Assembly (NCBI GenBank): GCA_965247175.1
Contig: OZ252006.1
Location: forward strand, 3,472,001-3,536,000
DNA: 64,000 bases
Reading direction: 5' to 3'
Source: JANQMX01 sp965247175
Lineage (GTDB): Bacteria > Pseudomonadota > Alphaproteobacteria > Kiloniellales > DSM-21159
Shown here: in pieces, positions 18,874 through 27,864 of the stretch
How positions within the stretch are numbered: the first letter of the stretch is position 1
Layout: each line of letters opens with the position of its first letter
The notes under the pieces: generated by a model
What the model was told of the DNA's origin: nothing
What the model saw: the letters and a program-made list of their open reading frames with translations, nothing else
The model's database searches: none
Position numbers and translations under genes: made by a program

Positions 18874-19764
18874 ATGGCGCCGGCTCCTGCCCTGTCGAAG
18901 CGGCTGCGCCGCCTGCGCATGGGGCTCGCAACCCTGTTCGGCGCGCCGCAAGGCTACTTCATTCCCTATCGCTATGCCGCGGCGACCGAGAATTCAGTCT
19001 CCTCCTATCCGGAGGTCGAGGCTCTTTTCGCCGCGCAAGAGTCCCGCTTCGCCAGCTGGCTGGGACGCGCCGACGATCTTGCCGGCGACCTGCGTGCTAT
19101 CGCCAAGGAGGCGCCGCCGCCCGAGCCGAGCTGGGTCCAGGGCTGGTTCCCGCGGCTCGATGCGGCCATGGCCTACGTCTTCGTGCGCAGCCTGGCGCCG
19201 CGGCGCATCGTCGAGGTTGGGTCCGGCCACTCCACCCGCTTCTGCATGCGGGCGCTGCGTGACGGCGGGCTCGAAACGCAGATCACCGCCATTGATCCGG
19301 CGCCGCGCGCGGACATCAGCCGCTTGCCGCTGACGCTCCACCAATGCCCGCTGCAGGAGGCGCCGCTCGGCGTCTTCGACGAGATCGCCGCGGGCGACCT
19401 CGTCATGATCGATTCCAGTCACATCCTGATGCCGGGGACCGATCTGGATTTCTTCTTCGGCCGCCTGCTTTCGCGCTTGCCGGCGGGAGTCTACCTGCAC
19501 TTCCATGACATCTTTCTGCCCGACCCCTATCCCGAGAGCTGGACCTGGCGCGGCTATAACGAGCAGCAGGCGCTTCTGCCGCTGATTCTGGGGGGGAACT
19601 GGGCACTCGAGTTCGCCTCCCACTACGTACAAAGCCGAATGCGCCGGGCATTCGATGACTCTGTCGTCGGAGGCCTGCCCTGTTGGCCGGGGAGCCACGA
19701 AAATAGCCTTTGGCTGCACAAAACAGACGAGGAGCCGGCGTCACGCGAATCTGAATTGTCGTGA
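18874..19764 (+). CDS. class I SAM-dependent methyltransferase-like protein
   Basis: The Rossmann SAM loop IVEVGSGHSTRF (about residue 110) and a following acidic/aspartate strand (AIDPAP) are visible, then DLVMIDSSH and LHFHDIF, like Methyltransf_24 proteins. The product is 296 residues. Homologues often sit in surface-polysaccharide regions; the acceptor is unknown. Confidence 0.75.
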   Translation: MAPAPALSKRLRRLRMGLATLFGAPQGYFIPYRYAAATENSVSSYPEVEALFAAQESRFASWLGRADDLAGDLRAIAKEAPPPEPSWVQGWFPRLDAAMAYVFVRSLAPRRIVEVGSGHSTRFCMRALRDGGLETQITAIDPAPRADISRLPLTLHQCPLQEAPLGVFDEIAAGDLVMIDSSHILMPGTDLDFFFGRLLSRLPAGVYLHFHDIFLPDPYPESWTWRGYNEQQALLPLILGGNWALEFASHYVQSRMRRAFDDSVVGGLPCWPGSHENSLWLHKTDEEPASRESELS

Positions 19765-19825
19765 CGCTTCTCCGAGGCACCTAACGGTATGTCGATGACA
19801 AGCCCAACATAGTGGAGGCGATCTG

Positions 19826-21160
19826 GTGGTAGCACGCTTGTGGCGCGGGGCGCCCACGCCGCTCTTGCCGGACAGGGTCGAGCGCGCGATCTCCGAGCAA
19901 GAGGACAAGACGGAACGGCTGATCTCTTGGATCCAGCTGGCCATCGTCTGCACCTTCGGGCTGCTCTATCTGCTGTCGCCCAAGACGGCCAGTCCGGACG
20001 CGCCCTTTCAGCCGGTGCCCTGGGTTCTGTCGATCTATCTGGTGCTGACGGTCATCCGCATTATCTGGTCCTATACCCGGCGGCTGCCCGACTGGTCGCT
20101 GACCATCTCGATCTTCTTCGACGTCGGCGTTCTGCTCGTCCTCATCTGGTCGTTCCATCTGCAATACGATCAGCCGGCCTCCTTCTCCCTGAAGGCGCCG
20201 ACGATGCTCTACATCTTCATTTTCATCGCCATACGCGCGTTGCGGTTCGACTACCGATTCGTGCTGCTCACCGGCCTGGTCGCCGCGGCAGGTTGGGGCC
20301 TGCTTCTCGTCTACGTCATCTATTCCAACCCGCAGGACATGATGATCACGCGGGACTACATCACGTATCTCACCTCCAACTCGGTTCTGCTCGGTGCCGA
20401 GTTCGACAAGATGATCTCGATCCTTGTCGTCTCCGGCGTGCTGGCGGTTGCCCTTTGGCGCGGCCGGCAGCTCTTGATCCGCTCAGTGTCCGAAGGCATC
20501 GCGGCGCAGGAGCTCTCCCGCTTCTTCGCGCCGGAGGTGGCGGCGCAGATCAAGCAGTCCAAGCAGGCCATTGCCGCCGGCAACGCGGTCACCCGCCAGG
20601 CAGCCGTGCTTAATCTCGACATGCGCGGCTTCACCCGCCTGGCCGGCAGCGAATCGCCGGAGGTCGTCATGCGCATCCTGGGCGAATACCAGGCGCGCAT
20701 GATCCCGGTCATCCAGCGGCACGGCGGTTCGATCGACAAGTTTCTCGGCGACGGCATCATGGCCAGCTTCGGGGCCGCCAAGCCCAGCGAAACCTATGCG
20801 GCCGACGGGGTGGCGGCGCTGGCCGACTGTCTGGCCGAGGCCCGGCGCTGGGAGGAGAACTGCGCCGCCGAGGGCCGGGCCTGCCCCAGCGTCAACGGTG
20901 CGCTGGCGACCGGGCCGGTGCTGTTCGGCGCGGTGGGCGACAGCTCGCGCCTGGAAATCACCGTGATCGGGGATGCCGTCAATCTCTCGGCCAAGCTGGA
21001 GAAAGCCAACAAGGATTTCGGCAGCCGGGGTGTGACGACCGCCGACGCCTACGAGCTGGCGCTGGAACAGGGCTACCGTCCGCGTCTCGACTGGCCGCAG
21101 GTCGAGCACGGCAGCGTCGGCGGCGTCGACCGCGCCGTGGCGCTGCGGCGCTTGGATTAG
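19826..21160 (+). CDS. membrane-bound class III adenylate/guanylate cyclase
   Basis: About six membrane segments lie in residues 35-215, followed by a class III cyclase homology domain. Metal-binding aspartates are D265 (LDMRGFT) and D309 (KFLGDG); VIGDAVNLSAKLE supplies the later motif. The Lys before FLGDG and the Asp in IGDAVN favour ATP over GTP, though this is an inference. It has a GTG start with GGAGG about 8 bases upstream. Two cNMP-binding proteins are encoded elsewhere in the window (40.0 and 51.6 kb). Confidence 0.9.
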   Translation: MVARLWRGAPTPLLPDRVERAISEQEDKTERLISWIQLAIVCTFGLLYLLSPKTASPDAPFQPVPWVLSIYLVLTVIRIIWSYTRRLPDWSLTISIFFDVGVLLVLIWSFHLQYDQPASFSLKAPTMLYIFIFIAIRALRFDYRFVLLTGLVAAAGWGLLLVYVIYSNPQDMMITRDYITYLTSNSVLLGAEFDKMISILVVSGVLAVALWRGRQLLIRSVSEGIAAQELSRFFAPEVAAQIKQSKQAIAAGNAVTRQAAVLNLDMRGFTRLAGSESPEVVMRILGEYQARMIPVIQRHGGSIDKFLGDGIMASFGAAKPSETYAADGVAALADCLAEARRWEENCAAEGRACPSVNGALATGPVLFGAVGDSSRLEITVIGDAVNLSAKLEKANKDFGSRGVTTADAYELALEQGYRPRLDWPQVEHGSVGGVDRAVALRRLD

Positions 21161-21221
21161 GGGGTTCTCGTCTAGGCGCTGACGCGCCAAACGGCAGCAG
21201 CCCGCACCTCCCTCCATTTGG

Positions 21222-21400
21222 TTTTCTATGGCGCGCCGGCTCCAGGTTAGCCCGCTGTCTCGGCTCGGAGGCGCGCCGTTCTGTTCCGTCCCACGCCCCC
21301 ACCCCTGCTGCGCACCTCGCTTCGCGAGCCCACGGAATTGTGGACAGTGGGGTGGCCGGGTGGGGGCGTGGGACGGAACAGTGCAGCGCCGAAGGCGCCT
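21222..21400. repeat. palindromic element, family R1 copy 1
   Basis: The core at 21281-21381 has perfect 24-base inverted arms (21281-21304 and 21358-21381). The left flank 21231-21277 is a module shared with the element at 22273 and, inverted, with the one at 42842. The right flank contains a GGCGCC-type hairpin. The loop is asymmetrical: its left half differs from copies 2 and 3. It starts about 60 bases 3' of the cyclase. Nothing else is recognised in the rest of the 21161-21650 gap. Confidence 0.85.
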
Positions 21401-21650
21401 GATAAAGGGTGCAGCGCGCAAATGAGGCAGTCTCAAAAACCTCACACTTTTTCCCCCGCCAGCAGCCAAATCGTAAACTCTCCACTTTTCTCACGCCACG
21501 AGCGAAGTCGCAGGACGTAGCTTTACTCTTCCGCGAGACACCTTCGCAGACGTGCCGCTAAACCCTTGTTTTCTTGAAGGCTTCGGCGCTGCGCGACTTT
21601 CGCGAACGGACGATCGCACATGGCTGAGACAAGGGAAGTGAATCAGACGG

Positions 21651-22259
21651 ATGCTCCGAACAGCAGGAAGTAGGATCGCCGCAGTGCTCGGCGCGCTGGC
21701 GCTAGCGGCCTTCGCAATGCCGGCCAAGGCCAGCTTGATCGGCACCAGCGTCGACATCACCTCGCCGCACGGCAACTGCCTCGGCGTCACGGTCGGCGGC
21801 GGCGTCGAGTGCACGATCTCGGACGGCACTCCGGGCCTCGGCAACGACATCGATATCGATATCGAGGATGCGCGTATCGTCTTCGAGTTTCTCGACTTCG
21901 ATGACGATGGCGGCGATTTCCTTTGGCTTGTGCTGCCGTTTGTTTTCGACGTGGTGATCGACGGGCTGACTTGGGTCGGCGATCCCGGCGTTGCCATTGC
22001 GGACATCGCCGTTACCACGGAGCTGTTCGGTGACCCGGATACCGTCGGCAACCCAAACACCATCGACGCGGTCCTGAGCGGCGCCAATCAGGTCACCCTG
22101 AACTTCGGCGATCTCGACCTCCTCGACTGCTCGACCGTCCTCTGCGCCCGGCTGACGGTGGACATCACGCCGGTGCACAGCGTCCTGGCGGAACCCGCCA
22201 GCCTGGCGCTCCTCGGCCTCGGACTCCTCGGGCTGGGGGCGGCGTTGCGGCGGCGCTAG
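21651..22259 (+). CDS. PEP-CTERM-like sorted surface protein
   Basis: The 202-residue product has an N-terminal signal peptide (about residues 1-27, ending PAKA) and a C-terminal tail starting EPASLALLGLGLLGLG and ending RRR (181-202). That is the PEP-CTERM layout: motif, hydrophobic helix, basic end, here EPAS instead of PEP. Such tails are recognised by exosortase, but no exosortase gene is in the window. The mature domain is acidic and unrecognised, with two Cys pairs. Confidence 0.8.
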   Translation: MLRTAGSRIAAVLGALALAAFAMPAKASLIGTSVDITSPHGNCLGVTVGGGVECTISDGTPGLGNDIDIDIEDARIVFEFLDFDDDGGDFLWLVLPFVFDVVIDGLTWVGDPGVAIADIAVTTELFGDPDTVGNPNTIDAVLSGANQVTLNFGDLDLLDCSTVLCARLTVDITPVHSVLAEPASLALLGLGLLGLGAALRRR

Positions 22260-22272
22260 CGGGACCTGCTCG

Positions 22273-22434
22273 TTTTGTTGGGCGCGCCGGCACCAGGTTA
22301 GCTCCGTGTCTCCTCGCGGAGGCGCGCCAGACTGGTCCAGCCCACACCCCCGCCCGACCAACCCATGCCATGGTACCCTAGTGGGTTGATCGGGTGTGGG
22401 CCGGTGCCGTACGGCGCGCTAGCGCCCAACAAAA
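22273..22434. repeat. palindromic element, family R2 copy 1 (complete ends)
   Basis: A 162-bp element bounded by perfect 13-bp inverted ends, TTTTGTTGGGCGC (22273-22285) and its reverse complement (22422-22434). Inside are a 48-bp module shared with R1 copies (22281-22328) and a central long imperfect palindrome (about 22338-22404) whose right arm has lost several bases. It begins 14 bases after the PEP-CTERM stop. No target-site duplication is evident. Confidence 0.85.
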
Positions 22435-22528
22435 CACCGGTCCAGCGGCGCGGGTTTGCCCGGCGGTGGGGCAACTGCTAAGGCAGCGGCATCAGGTTGA
22501 ACGCCATAGTCACGGAGGCAGGCGCGCC

Positions 22529-23260
22529 TTGCCCGACACGCCGCACCCCTTCCGCATCTTCGTCGGCTGGGACAGCCGCGAAGACATCGCCTATCAGGTT
22601 TGCCGTCATTCGCTGCTCAAGCACAGCTCGGTCCCGCTGGACGTTCAGCCAATCGTCCAGTCGGAGCTCAGGGCGCAGGGCCTCTACAGCAAGGCGCCGG
22701 ACAAGCTGGCCTCGACCGAGTTCACCTACACCCGCTTCTTCGTCCCCTACCTGGCCGGCTATGAGGGTTGGGCGCTGTTCTGCGACTGCGACTTCCTCTG
22801 GCTGGGCGACGTGGCCGAGCTCGTGGCCCGAACGGACGACCGCTACGCCATCATGTGCGTGCACCACGATCACCGCACCACGGAGACGACCAAGATGGAC
22901 GGCCGCGTGCAGACCGTCTATCCGCGCAAGAACTGGAGCAGCCTGGTGCTCTACAACTGCGGGCACCCGGCCAACCGCGCGCTGACGCCGGATGTGATCA
23001 ACCGAGAGGGCGGCGCCTTCCTGCACCGCTTCCAATGGCTCGACGATGACCTGATCGGCGCGGTGTCTGAGACCTGGAACTGGCTGGAAGGTTGGAACGC
23101 GCCGCCCAAGGACGGTCCGCCGAAGGTGGTGCACTTCACCCGCGGCGGCCCTTGGTTCGACAATTGGCAGGACGTCACCTACGGCGATCTCTGGCTTGCC
23201 GCGCGTGACGACTATCTGGCGGGGCGCCCAAGGGCCGACGCCGACACCGCGGTGGGATGA
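22529..23260 (+). CDS. glycosyltransferase-like protein (GT8-type DxD)
   Basis: The 243-residue product begins FRIFVGWDSREDIAYQVCRHS shortly after the start, typical of a bacterial glycosyltransferase-like family. The acidic DCD in ALFCDCDFLWLGD (about residues 85-95) fits a metal/nucleotide-sugar DxD motif. TTG 22529 is chosen because GGAGG lies 10 bases upstream; the frame is open further up but runs into repeat R2. It overlaps the next gene by 4 bases (ATGA). Confidence 0.72.
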   Translation: MPDTPHPFRIFVGWDSREDIAYQVCRHSLLKHSSVPLDVQPIVQSELRAQGLYSKAPDKLASTEFTYTRFFVPYLAGYEGWALFCDCDFLWLGDVAELVARTDDRYAIMCVHHDHRTTETTKMDGRVQTVYPRKNWSSLVLYNCGHPANRALTPDVINREGGAFLHRFQWLDDDLIGAVSETWNWLEGWNAPPKDGPPKVVHFTRGGPWFDNWQDVTYGDLWLAARDDYLAGRPRADADTAVG

Positions 23261-25050
23261 CGCCCAAGACCCTGCAGAAGGCCTATCAGGCGCTGACGGC
23301 GGGGCGCCCAGAGGAGACGCTCTCGCTTCTGACCCCGTGCCCGCCGCTGGGACCGGTGCTCCTGCTGCGGGGCGGGGCGCTGGCCAGCCTCGCGCGGCAT
23401 GCGGAGGCGGCCGAGGCCTTCGAAGCCGCGTTGCGTCAGGATCCCGACCAGCTCGCCGCCGCCTACAACCTGGCCGTCTGCCAGCAGGCCTTGGGACGCT
23501 TTCATGGCGCCCGCAAGAATCTCGAGCGGGTGCTGAAGGCGCAGCCCGGCAACCTCGATGCCATGCTGACCTTGAGCGCGGTGCTGAGCGAGATCGGTAC
23601 GGGCGAGGAGCGCGAGGCCCTGTTGCAAGCCGCCATCGCGCAGGCGCCGGACGACCTGCGCTTCCGGCACAACCTGGCCTATCTCTACTATCAGATGGAG
23701 CGCTATGAGGAGGCCGCCGGCTTGGTACAGGCGATTGCCGAGGCGCATCCCGACGACCCGACCGCGATCGATCTTCTCGGCACCATCTGCCTGACGCGCG
23801 GCAAGCAGGAGAACAGCAGGCCGCTGCTGGAAGACGCCCTGCGCTACTTCGAGCAAGCGTCGCGCCTCGATCCGGCGCGCGTGGCCATTCGCATCAATCT
23901 GGGCAATGCGCTCAACGCGCTGCACGACTCCCGGCCGGCACTGTCGCTGTTCCAGGAGCTGGCCCGCGTGGTCCCGGAGCGGGCCGAGGTGCACTACGGC
24001 ATAGGAGTGGCGCAGCTCAATCTCGGTCGTCTCGAGGAGGCGCGTAGCAGCTTCGAGAAGGCCGTGGCCTGCGATCCGGAGGGGCCCGAGAGTCAGTATC
24101 AGCTCGCCATCGTGTCACTGGCGCTGGGCGACTACGAGACAGGCAGCCGAAAGTTCGAATGGCGCTGGCGGATCAAGCAAGCGCCGCGCTGGCGGTCGCG
24201 CAATGCGCCGCTGTGGGACGGCCGTGCCATTCCCGAGGGTCGCCTCCTGATCTGGAACGAGCAGGGCCTCGGCGACGAGCTGCTGCACTATGGCTGGATC
24301 GCTCGGTTGCAGGATCGTGGCCTCAAGGTTGCTGTCGAGTGCGACGCCCGCCTGGTGCCGCTCCTGGCGCGGTCCGTCCCGGAAGCCCAGGTCTATCCGA
24401 AGGACGACCCGCGGCTGGTCGACCTGGGGCCCAGCGACATCGCGGCACAGTGCCCCAGCGGAGACCTGCTGCTCCGAGCCCGGCCCTGGGAGCACCCCAG
24501 ACCGGCACCGGGACGCTATCTCGAGCCCGATCCCGAGCGATGCGAGGAGTTCGAGCAACGCTTGGCGATGCTGCATCCCGGCCGCAAGATCGGCATCTCC
24601 TGGTTCAGCAAGGGCTCGGGCTTTGGCTTCGGCAAGTCGGTGCCGCTCGACCGCTGGGGAAGCCTTCTGGGCGCGCGGGACGCGCTTTTCGTCAATCTGC
24701 AGTACGGCGACAGCGAAGCAGAGTTCGAAACGGTCTGCCGGGCGAGCGAAGCCGCGCACTATTGCGACCCTGAGCTTGACCGCCGCGACGACATCGAGGG
24801 GCTCTGCGCCCTGATCGACTCCCTCGACCTGGTGATCACCGTGTCAAACGTGACGGCCCATTTCGCCGGTGCGCTCGGCAAGCCCTGCTGGGTGCTGCTC
24901 GGCCCCGACCCCCTGTGGCACTGGGGCTGCGCTGGGGAGGAGGTACCCTTTTATCCTTCGGTTACCGCCTTGCGCGCCAGCGCGCTCGGCGGCTGGGACG
25001 GGGTGTTGTCGGCCGCCGCACGGCGCTTGACGGAAGGGTTCGCGCGCTAA
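23257..25050 (+). CDS. TPR-repeat protein with C-terminal glycosyltransferase-like domain
   Basis: Residues ~1-300 are tandem TPR units (for example ALRQDPDQLAAAYNLAVCQQ). The C-terminal ~250 residues begin at RLLIWNEQGLGDELLHYGW and contain the family-typical NVTAHFAGALGKPCWVLLG, a GT9/GT41-like nucleotide-sugar domain seen in TPR-glycosyltransferases. The product is 597 residues. It is translationally coupled to the preceding glycosyltransferase (ATGA), so both probably act on one acceptor. The stop overlaps the stop of a small gene on the other strand. Confidence 0.82.
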   Translation: MTPKTLQKAYQALTAGRPEETLSLLTPCPPLGPVLLLRGGALASLARHAEAAEAFEAALRQDPDQLAAAYNLAVCQQALGRFHGARKNLERVLKAQPGNLDAMLTLSAVLSEIGTGEEREALLQAAIAQAPDDLRFRHNLAYLYYQMERYEEAAGLVQAIAEAHPDDPTAIDLLGTICLTRGKQENSRPLLEDALRYFEQASRLDPARVAIRINLGNALNALHDSRPALSLFQELARVVPERAEVHYGIGVAQLNLGRLEEARSSFEKAVACDPEGPESQYQLAIVSLALGDYETGSRKFEWRWRIKQAPRWRSRNAPLWDGRAIPEGRLLIWNEQGLGDELLHYGWIARLQDRGLKVAVECDARLVPLLARSVPEAQVYPKDDPRLVDLGPSDIAAQCPSGDLLLRARPWEHPRPAPGRYLEPDPERCEEFEQRLAMLHPGRKIGISWFSKGSGFGFGKSVPLDRWGSLLGARDALFVNLQYGDSEAEFETVCRASEAAHYCDPELDRRDDIEGLCALIDSLDLVITVSNVTAHFAGALGKPCWVLLGPDPLWHWGCAGEEVPFYPSVTALRASALGGWDGVLSAAARRLTEGFAR

Positions 25051-25175
25051 GCGGCCGCGGCCGCGGTCCCGGTGGTCTCCAGCGCTTTGAAATAGAGCGG
25101 CAGGAACTCGCGGTTGCCGATACGGCAGCCGGCGAAGAGCGTGCCAAGCTGATCCCTGTGGTCGATCTCGGTCAT
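25047..25175 (-). CDS. 42-residue protein coupled to the amidase
   Basis: Small frame of 43 codons whose ATG overlaps the amidase TGA (ATGA, 25172-25175), a strong sign of translational coupling. It starts MTEIDHRDQLGTLFAG, has a middle GNREFLPLYFKALE, and ends in an Ala-rich tail. No transmembrane segment. Function unknown; possibly an amidase partner. Similar short conserved frames after amidases would settle it. Confidence 0.6.
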   Translation of the reverse strand: MTEIDHRDQLGTLFAGCRIGNREFLPLYFKALETTGTAAAAA

Positions 25176-26596
25176 ACGTTCGGGCGGCGGTCGGCCCAGG
25201 GCTGCGCTTCCTCGATCTGCGCGGCGAGACGAAGCAGCAGACCCTCGGCACCCAGGCGGCTGCCGAACATGACGCCGATCGGCAGGCCCGACTCGCTCAT
25301 GGCCAGCGGCAAGGTGATCGCCGGGCAACCGGTGTTGTTGTAGAGCGGGGTGTAGGGGATGTGCGCCATGACCCGCGCGGTGAAGACCTCCGGGTCTTCG
25401 TGGTCCTGATCGAGGTGGCCGATCTCGGGCGGCGGCGTGCCGAGGGTGGGGGAGAGCAGCACGTCGTAGTGTTGGAAGAACTGGCCGAGCTGCCGCCCGA
25501 CCATCTGCAAGACCTGGATGGCCCTTGCCATGTCCTTGGCTGAATGGTCCGCGGACATGGCGGCATAGGCCAGGGTCGCGCGCTCGACGGTCGTGTTGTC
25601 TGCCGGCCGCCCCATCATGCCGGCCACGGCCTCCAGGTCGGAGGCGGTGTTGGCACAGATTACGACCCCGGTTGCATCGCGCATGGCCTCGCCGTCGATG
25701 GGCAGCGTCACTTCTTCCACGTCGTGGCCCAGCGATTCGCAAAGCCGGGCGGCCGCCACCGCCGCCGCCTGGCACTCCGGGTCCACGTCGGCCGGCGTGA
25801 AGGACTTGCTGGCCAAGGCGATGCGCAGGCGCCCCGGCGGCCGCCCCAGCTCTTCCAGGAAGGGGCGTTCGGGCGCGGGACAGGCGTAGGGATCGCCCGG
25901 CTCGGCGCCATGGGTGGCGTCCAGCATCGCTGCCGTGTCGCGCAGACTGCGGCTGACTACATGGCCGACGGCCAAGCCGTTCCAACCTTCGCCGACGACC
26001 GGGCCAACCGGGGTTCGCCCGCGGCTCGGCTTCAAGCCGACCAACCCGCAGCACGAGGCCGGAATGCGAATCGAGCCGCCGCCGTCGGTGGCGTGCGCCA
26101 TGGGCAGGATGCCGGCGGCCACCGCAGCCGCCGCGCCGCCAGACGATCCGCCGGCGCTGTGCGTCAGGCTCCAGGGGTTCAGGGTCGGGCCGTTGGCCAC
26201 AGGCTCGGTCGCGGGGTTGAGTCCGAACTCGGGGCTGTTGGTCTTTCCGAAGATGACCAGCCCGGCGGCCTTGCAGCGGGAGACATAGGTGTTGTCGCTG
26301 GGGCAGACGAAGCCTTCGAACAGACGGGATCCGTTGGTCAGCCGGGTGCCGGCGAGGAAAGCGTAGAGATCCTTCAAGAGGAAGGGCACGCCGTGGAAGG
26401 GCCCCTCGGGCAGGCCTTCGGCGAGCTGACCCTCGGCTGTCTCGTGATCCCAGATGGTGATGGCATTGATCTTGGGATTGACCGCCTCGGCCCGGGCCCG
26501 CGCGATCTCCAGCAGCTCGTTTGGCGTCACCGCGCCGCGCGCCACCAGGGCCGCCAGGCCGACGGCATCCTCGGCCATGTATTCCTCGAACTGCAT
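25172..26596 (-). CDS. amidase (amidase-signature family)
   Basis: Ser-cisSer-Lys hydrolase of 474 residues. Lys75 (PFLLKDLYAF), Ser151 (THSAGGSSGG) and Ser175 (DGGGSIRIPAS) have the family spacing (24 residues between the serines). It is not GatA: there are no gatC/gatB neighbours, and the C-terminus resembles stand-alone amidases. Substrate unknown. The peptide-type importer downstream of its promoter region may share its metabolism, but that is only inference. Confidence 0.88.
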   Translation of the reverse strand: MQFEEYMAEDAVGLAALVARGAVTPNELLEIARARAEAVNPKINAITIWDHETAEGQLAEGLPEGPFHGVPFLLKDLYAFLAGTRLTNGSRLFEGFVCPSDNTYVSRCKAAGLVIFGKTNSPEFGLNPATEPVANGPTLNPWSLTHSAGGSSGGAAAAVAAGILPMAHATDGGGSIRIPASCCGLVGLKPSRGRTPVGPVVGEGWNGLAVGHVVSRSLRDTAAMLDATHGAEPGDPYACPAPERPFLEELGRPPGRLRIALASKSFTPADVDPECQAAAVAAARLCESLGHDVEEVTLPIDGEAMRDATGVVICANTASDLEAVAGMMGRPADNTTVERATLAYAAMSADHSAKDMARAIQVLQMVGRQLGQFFQHYDVLLSPTLGTPPPEIGHLDQDHEDPEVFTARVMAHIPYTPLYNNTGCPAITLPLAMSESGLPIGVMFGSRLGAEGLLLRLAAQIEEAQPWADRRPNV

Positions 26597-26691
26597 GCGC
26601 TGTCCCTCCGCGTCCCGGCGATTGCTCTGGTGGAGAGCTTTGGCAAATTTAATGCGGAAAAATCAAGCGGCCGAGCGTCGCGGCAGATCCG

Positions 26692-27864
26692 CTATTTGTA
26701 AGGGTCGGCTGCGTCGCGCAGGCCGTCGCCCAGGAAGTTGAAGGCCAGCACCACGATCACCACCGGGATGACCGGCAGCAGCAGCCAGGGGGTGATGACC
26801 ACCGCGTTGATGTTCTGCGCTTCGCTGAGCAGCACGCCCCAGGAGGTCACCGGCGGCCTGAGTCCGAGCCCGAGGAAAGAGAGCGCGGTTTCCGCCAGGA
26901 TCATGCTGGGAATGGTCAGGGTGGCCGAGGCGATCAGATGGCTCATGAAGCTCGGCATCAGGTGGCGGAAGATGATGCGCTTGGGCGAGGCGCCCATCAG
27001 CTGAGCTGCAAGGGTGAAGTCTTCTTCGCGCAAAGATAGCAGCTTCGAGCGCACCGCGCGCGCAAGACCGGTCCAGTCCAGCAAGGCCAGGATGATCGTC
27101 AGGCCGAAGAACACGGCAATCGGCGACCAGGTGACCGGAAGGATGGCCGACAGCGTCATGAACAGCGGGATCTCGGGGAAGGAGCGGAAGATCTCGATGA
27201 CCCGCTGGGTCAGGTTGTCGACCCAGCCGCCGTAATAGCCGGCCAGCCCGCCGATGACGATGCCCAGCATGAAGCTCAAGGAGACGCCGATCAGGCCGAT
27301 GGTCAGCGAGATACGCGAGCCGTAGATGATGCGGCTCAGGATGTCGCGGCCCAGCCGGTCGGTGCCGAGCAGATAGACCTCCTCGCCTTCGGCCGGGCAG
27401 AAGAGATGGACATCGCCCTCGAACAGGTCCCAGAAGCGGTAGTCGTCGCCGCGGCAGAAGAAACGGATGCGATTGATCTTCTCCGGGTTCGGCGTGTACT
27501 CGCGCTTCAAGGTCTCCAGGTTCAAGCTGTAGTCGGTGCCGTAGACGAAGGGGCCGATGAGCTCGCCGTCGTGGAACAGCTTGATCGCCTGGGGCGGGTG
27601 AAAGATGTACTCGGCGTTGCGGGTGTGCAGGTTATAGGGCGCGACGACTTCGGCGAAGACCGCGGCCAGATAGAAGGCTAGCAGGATGCCCCCGGACCAG
27701 AGCGCGAGCTTATGGCGGCGGAACTTCCACCAGATGATCCGCCACTGGGAGGCCATGTAGTAGCGCTCTTGCTCCGGCGTCAGCTTCTCGGTCGCCACCG
27801 GATCGAAGGGCGCCTCGTTCACCCAGTGATCGAGCTTGCGCTTGGGCAATTTGCGGCCGCTCAT
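26692..27864 (-). CDS. ABC peptide/oligopeptide transporter permease, OppC type
   Basis: Inner-membrane permease of 390 residues. The first membrane helix is at about 53-75, followed by an unusually long periplasmic insert (about residues 75-170) before the DPP-type core starting LGTDRLGRDILSRIIYGSR. The EAA loop is LAAQLMGASPKRIIFRHLMP. The long insert also occurs in YejE-like permeases. Its ATG overlaps the preceding permease stop by 4 bases. Confidence 0.9.
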   Translation of the reverse strand: MSGRKLPKRKLDHWVNEAPFDPVATEKLTPEQERYYMASQWRIIWWKFRRHKLALWSGGILLAFYLAAVFAEVVAPYNLHTRNAEYIFHPPQAIKLFHDGELIGPFVYGTDYSLNLETLKREYTPNPEKINRIRFFCRGDDYRFWDLFEGDVHLFCPAEGEEVYLLGTDRLGRDILSRIIYGSRISLTIGLIGVSLSFMLGIVIGGLAGYYGGWVDNLTQRVIEIFRSFPEIPLFMTLSAILPVTWSPIAVFFGLTIILALLDWTGLARAVRSKLLSLREEDFTLAAQLMGASPKRIIFRHLMPSFMSHLIASATLTIPSMILAETALSFLGLGLRPPVTSWGVLLSEAQNINAVVITPWLLLPVIPVVIVVLAFNFLGDGLRDAADPYK

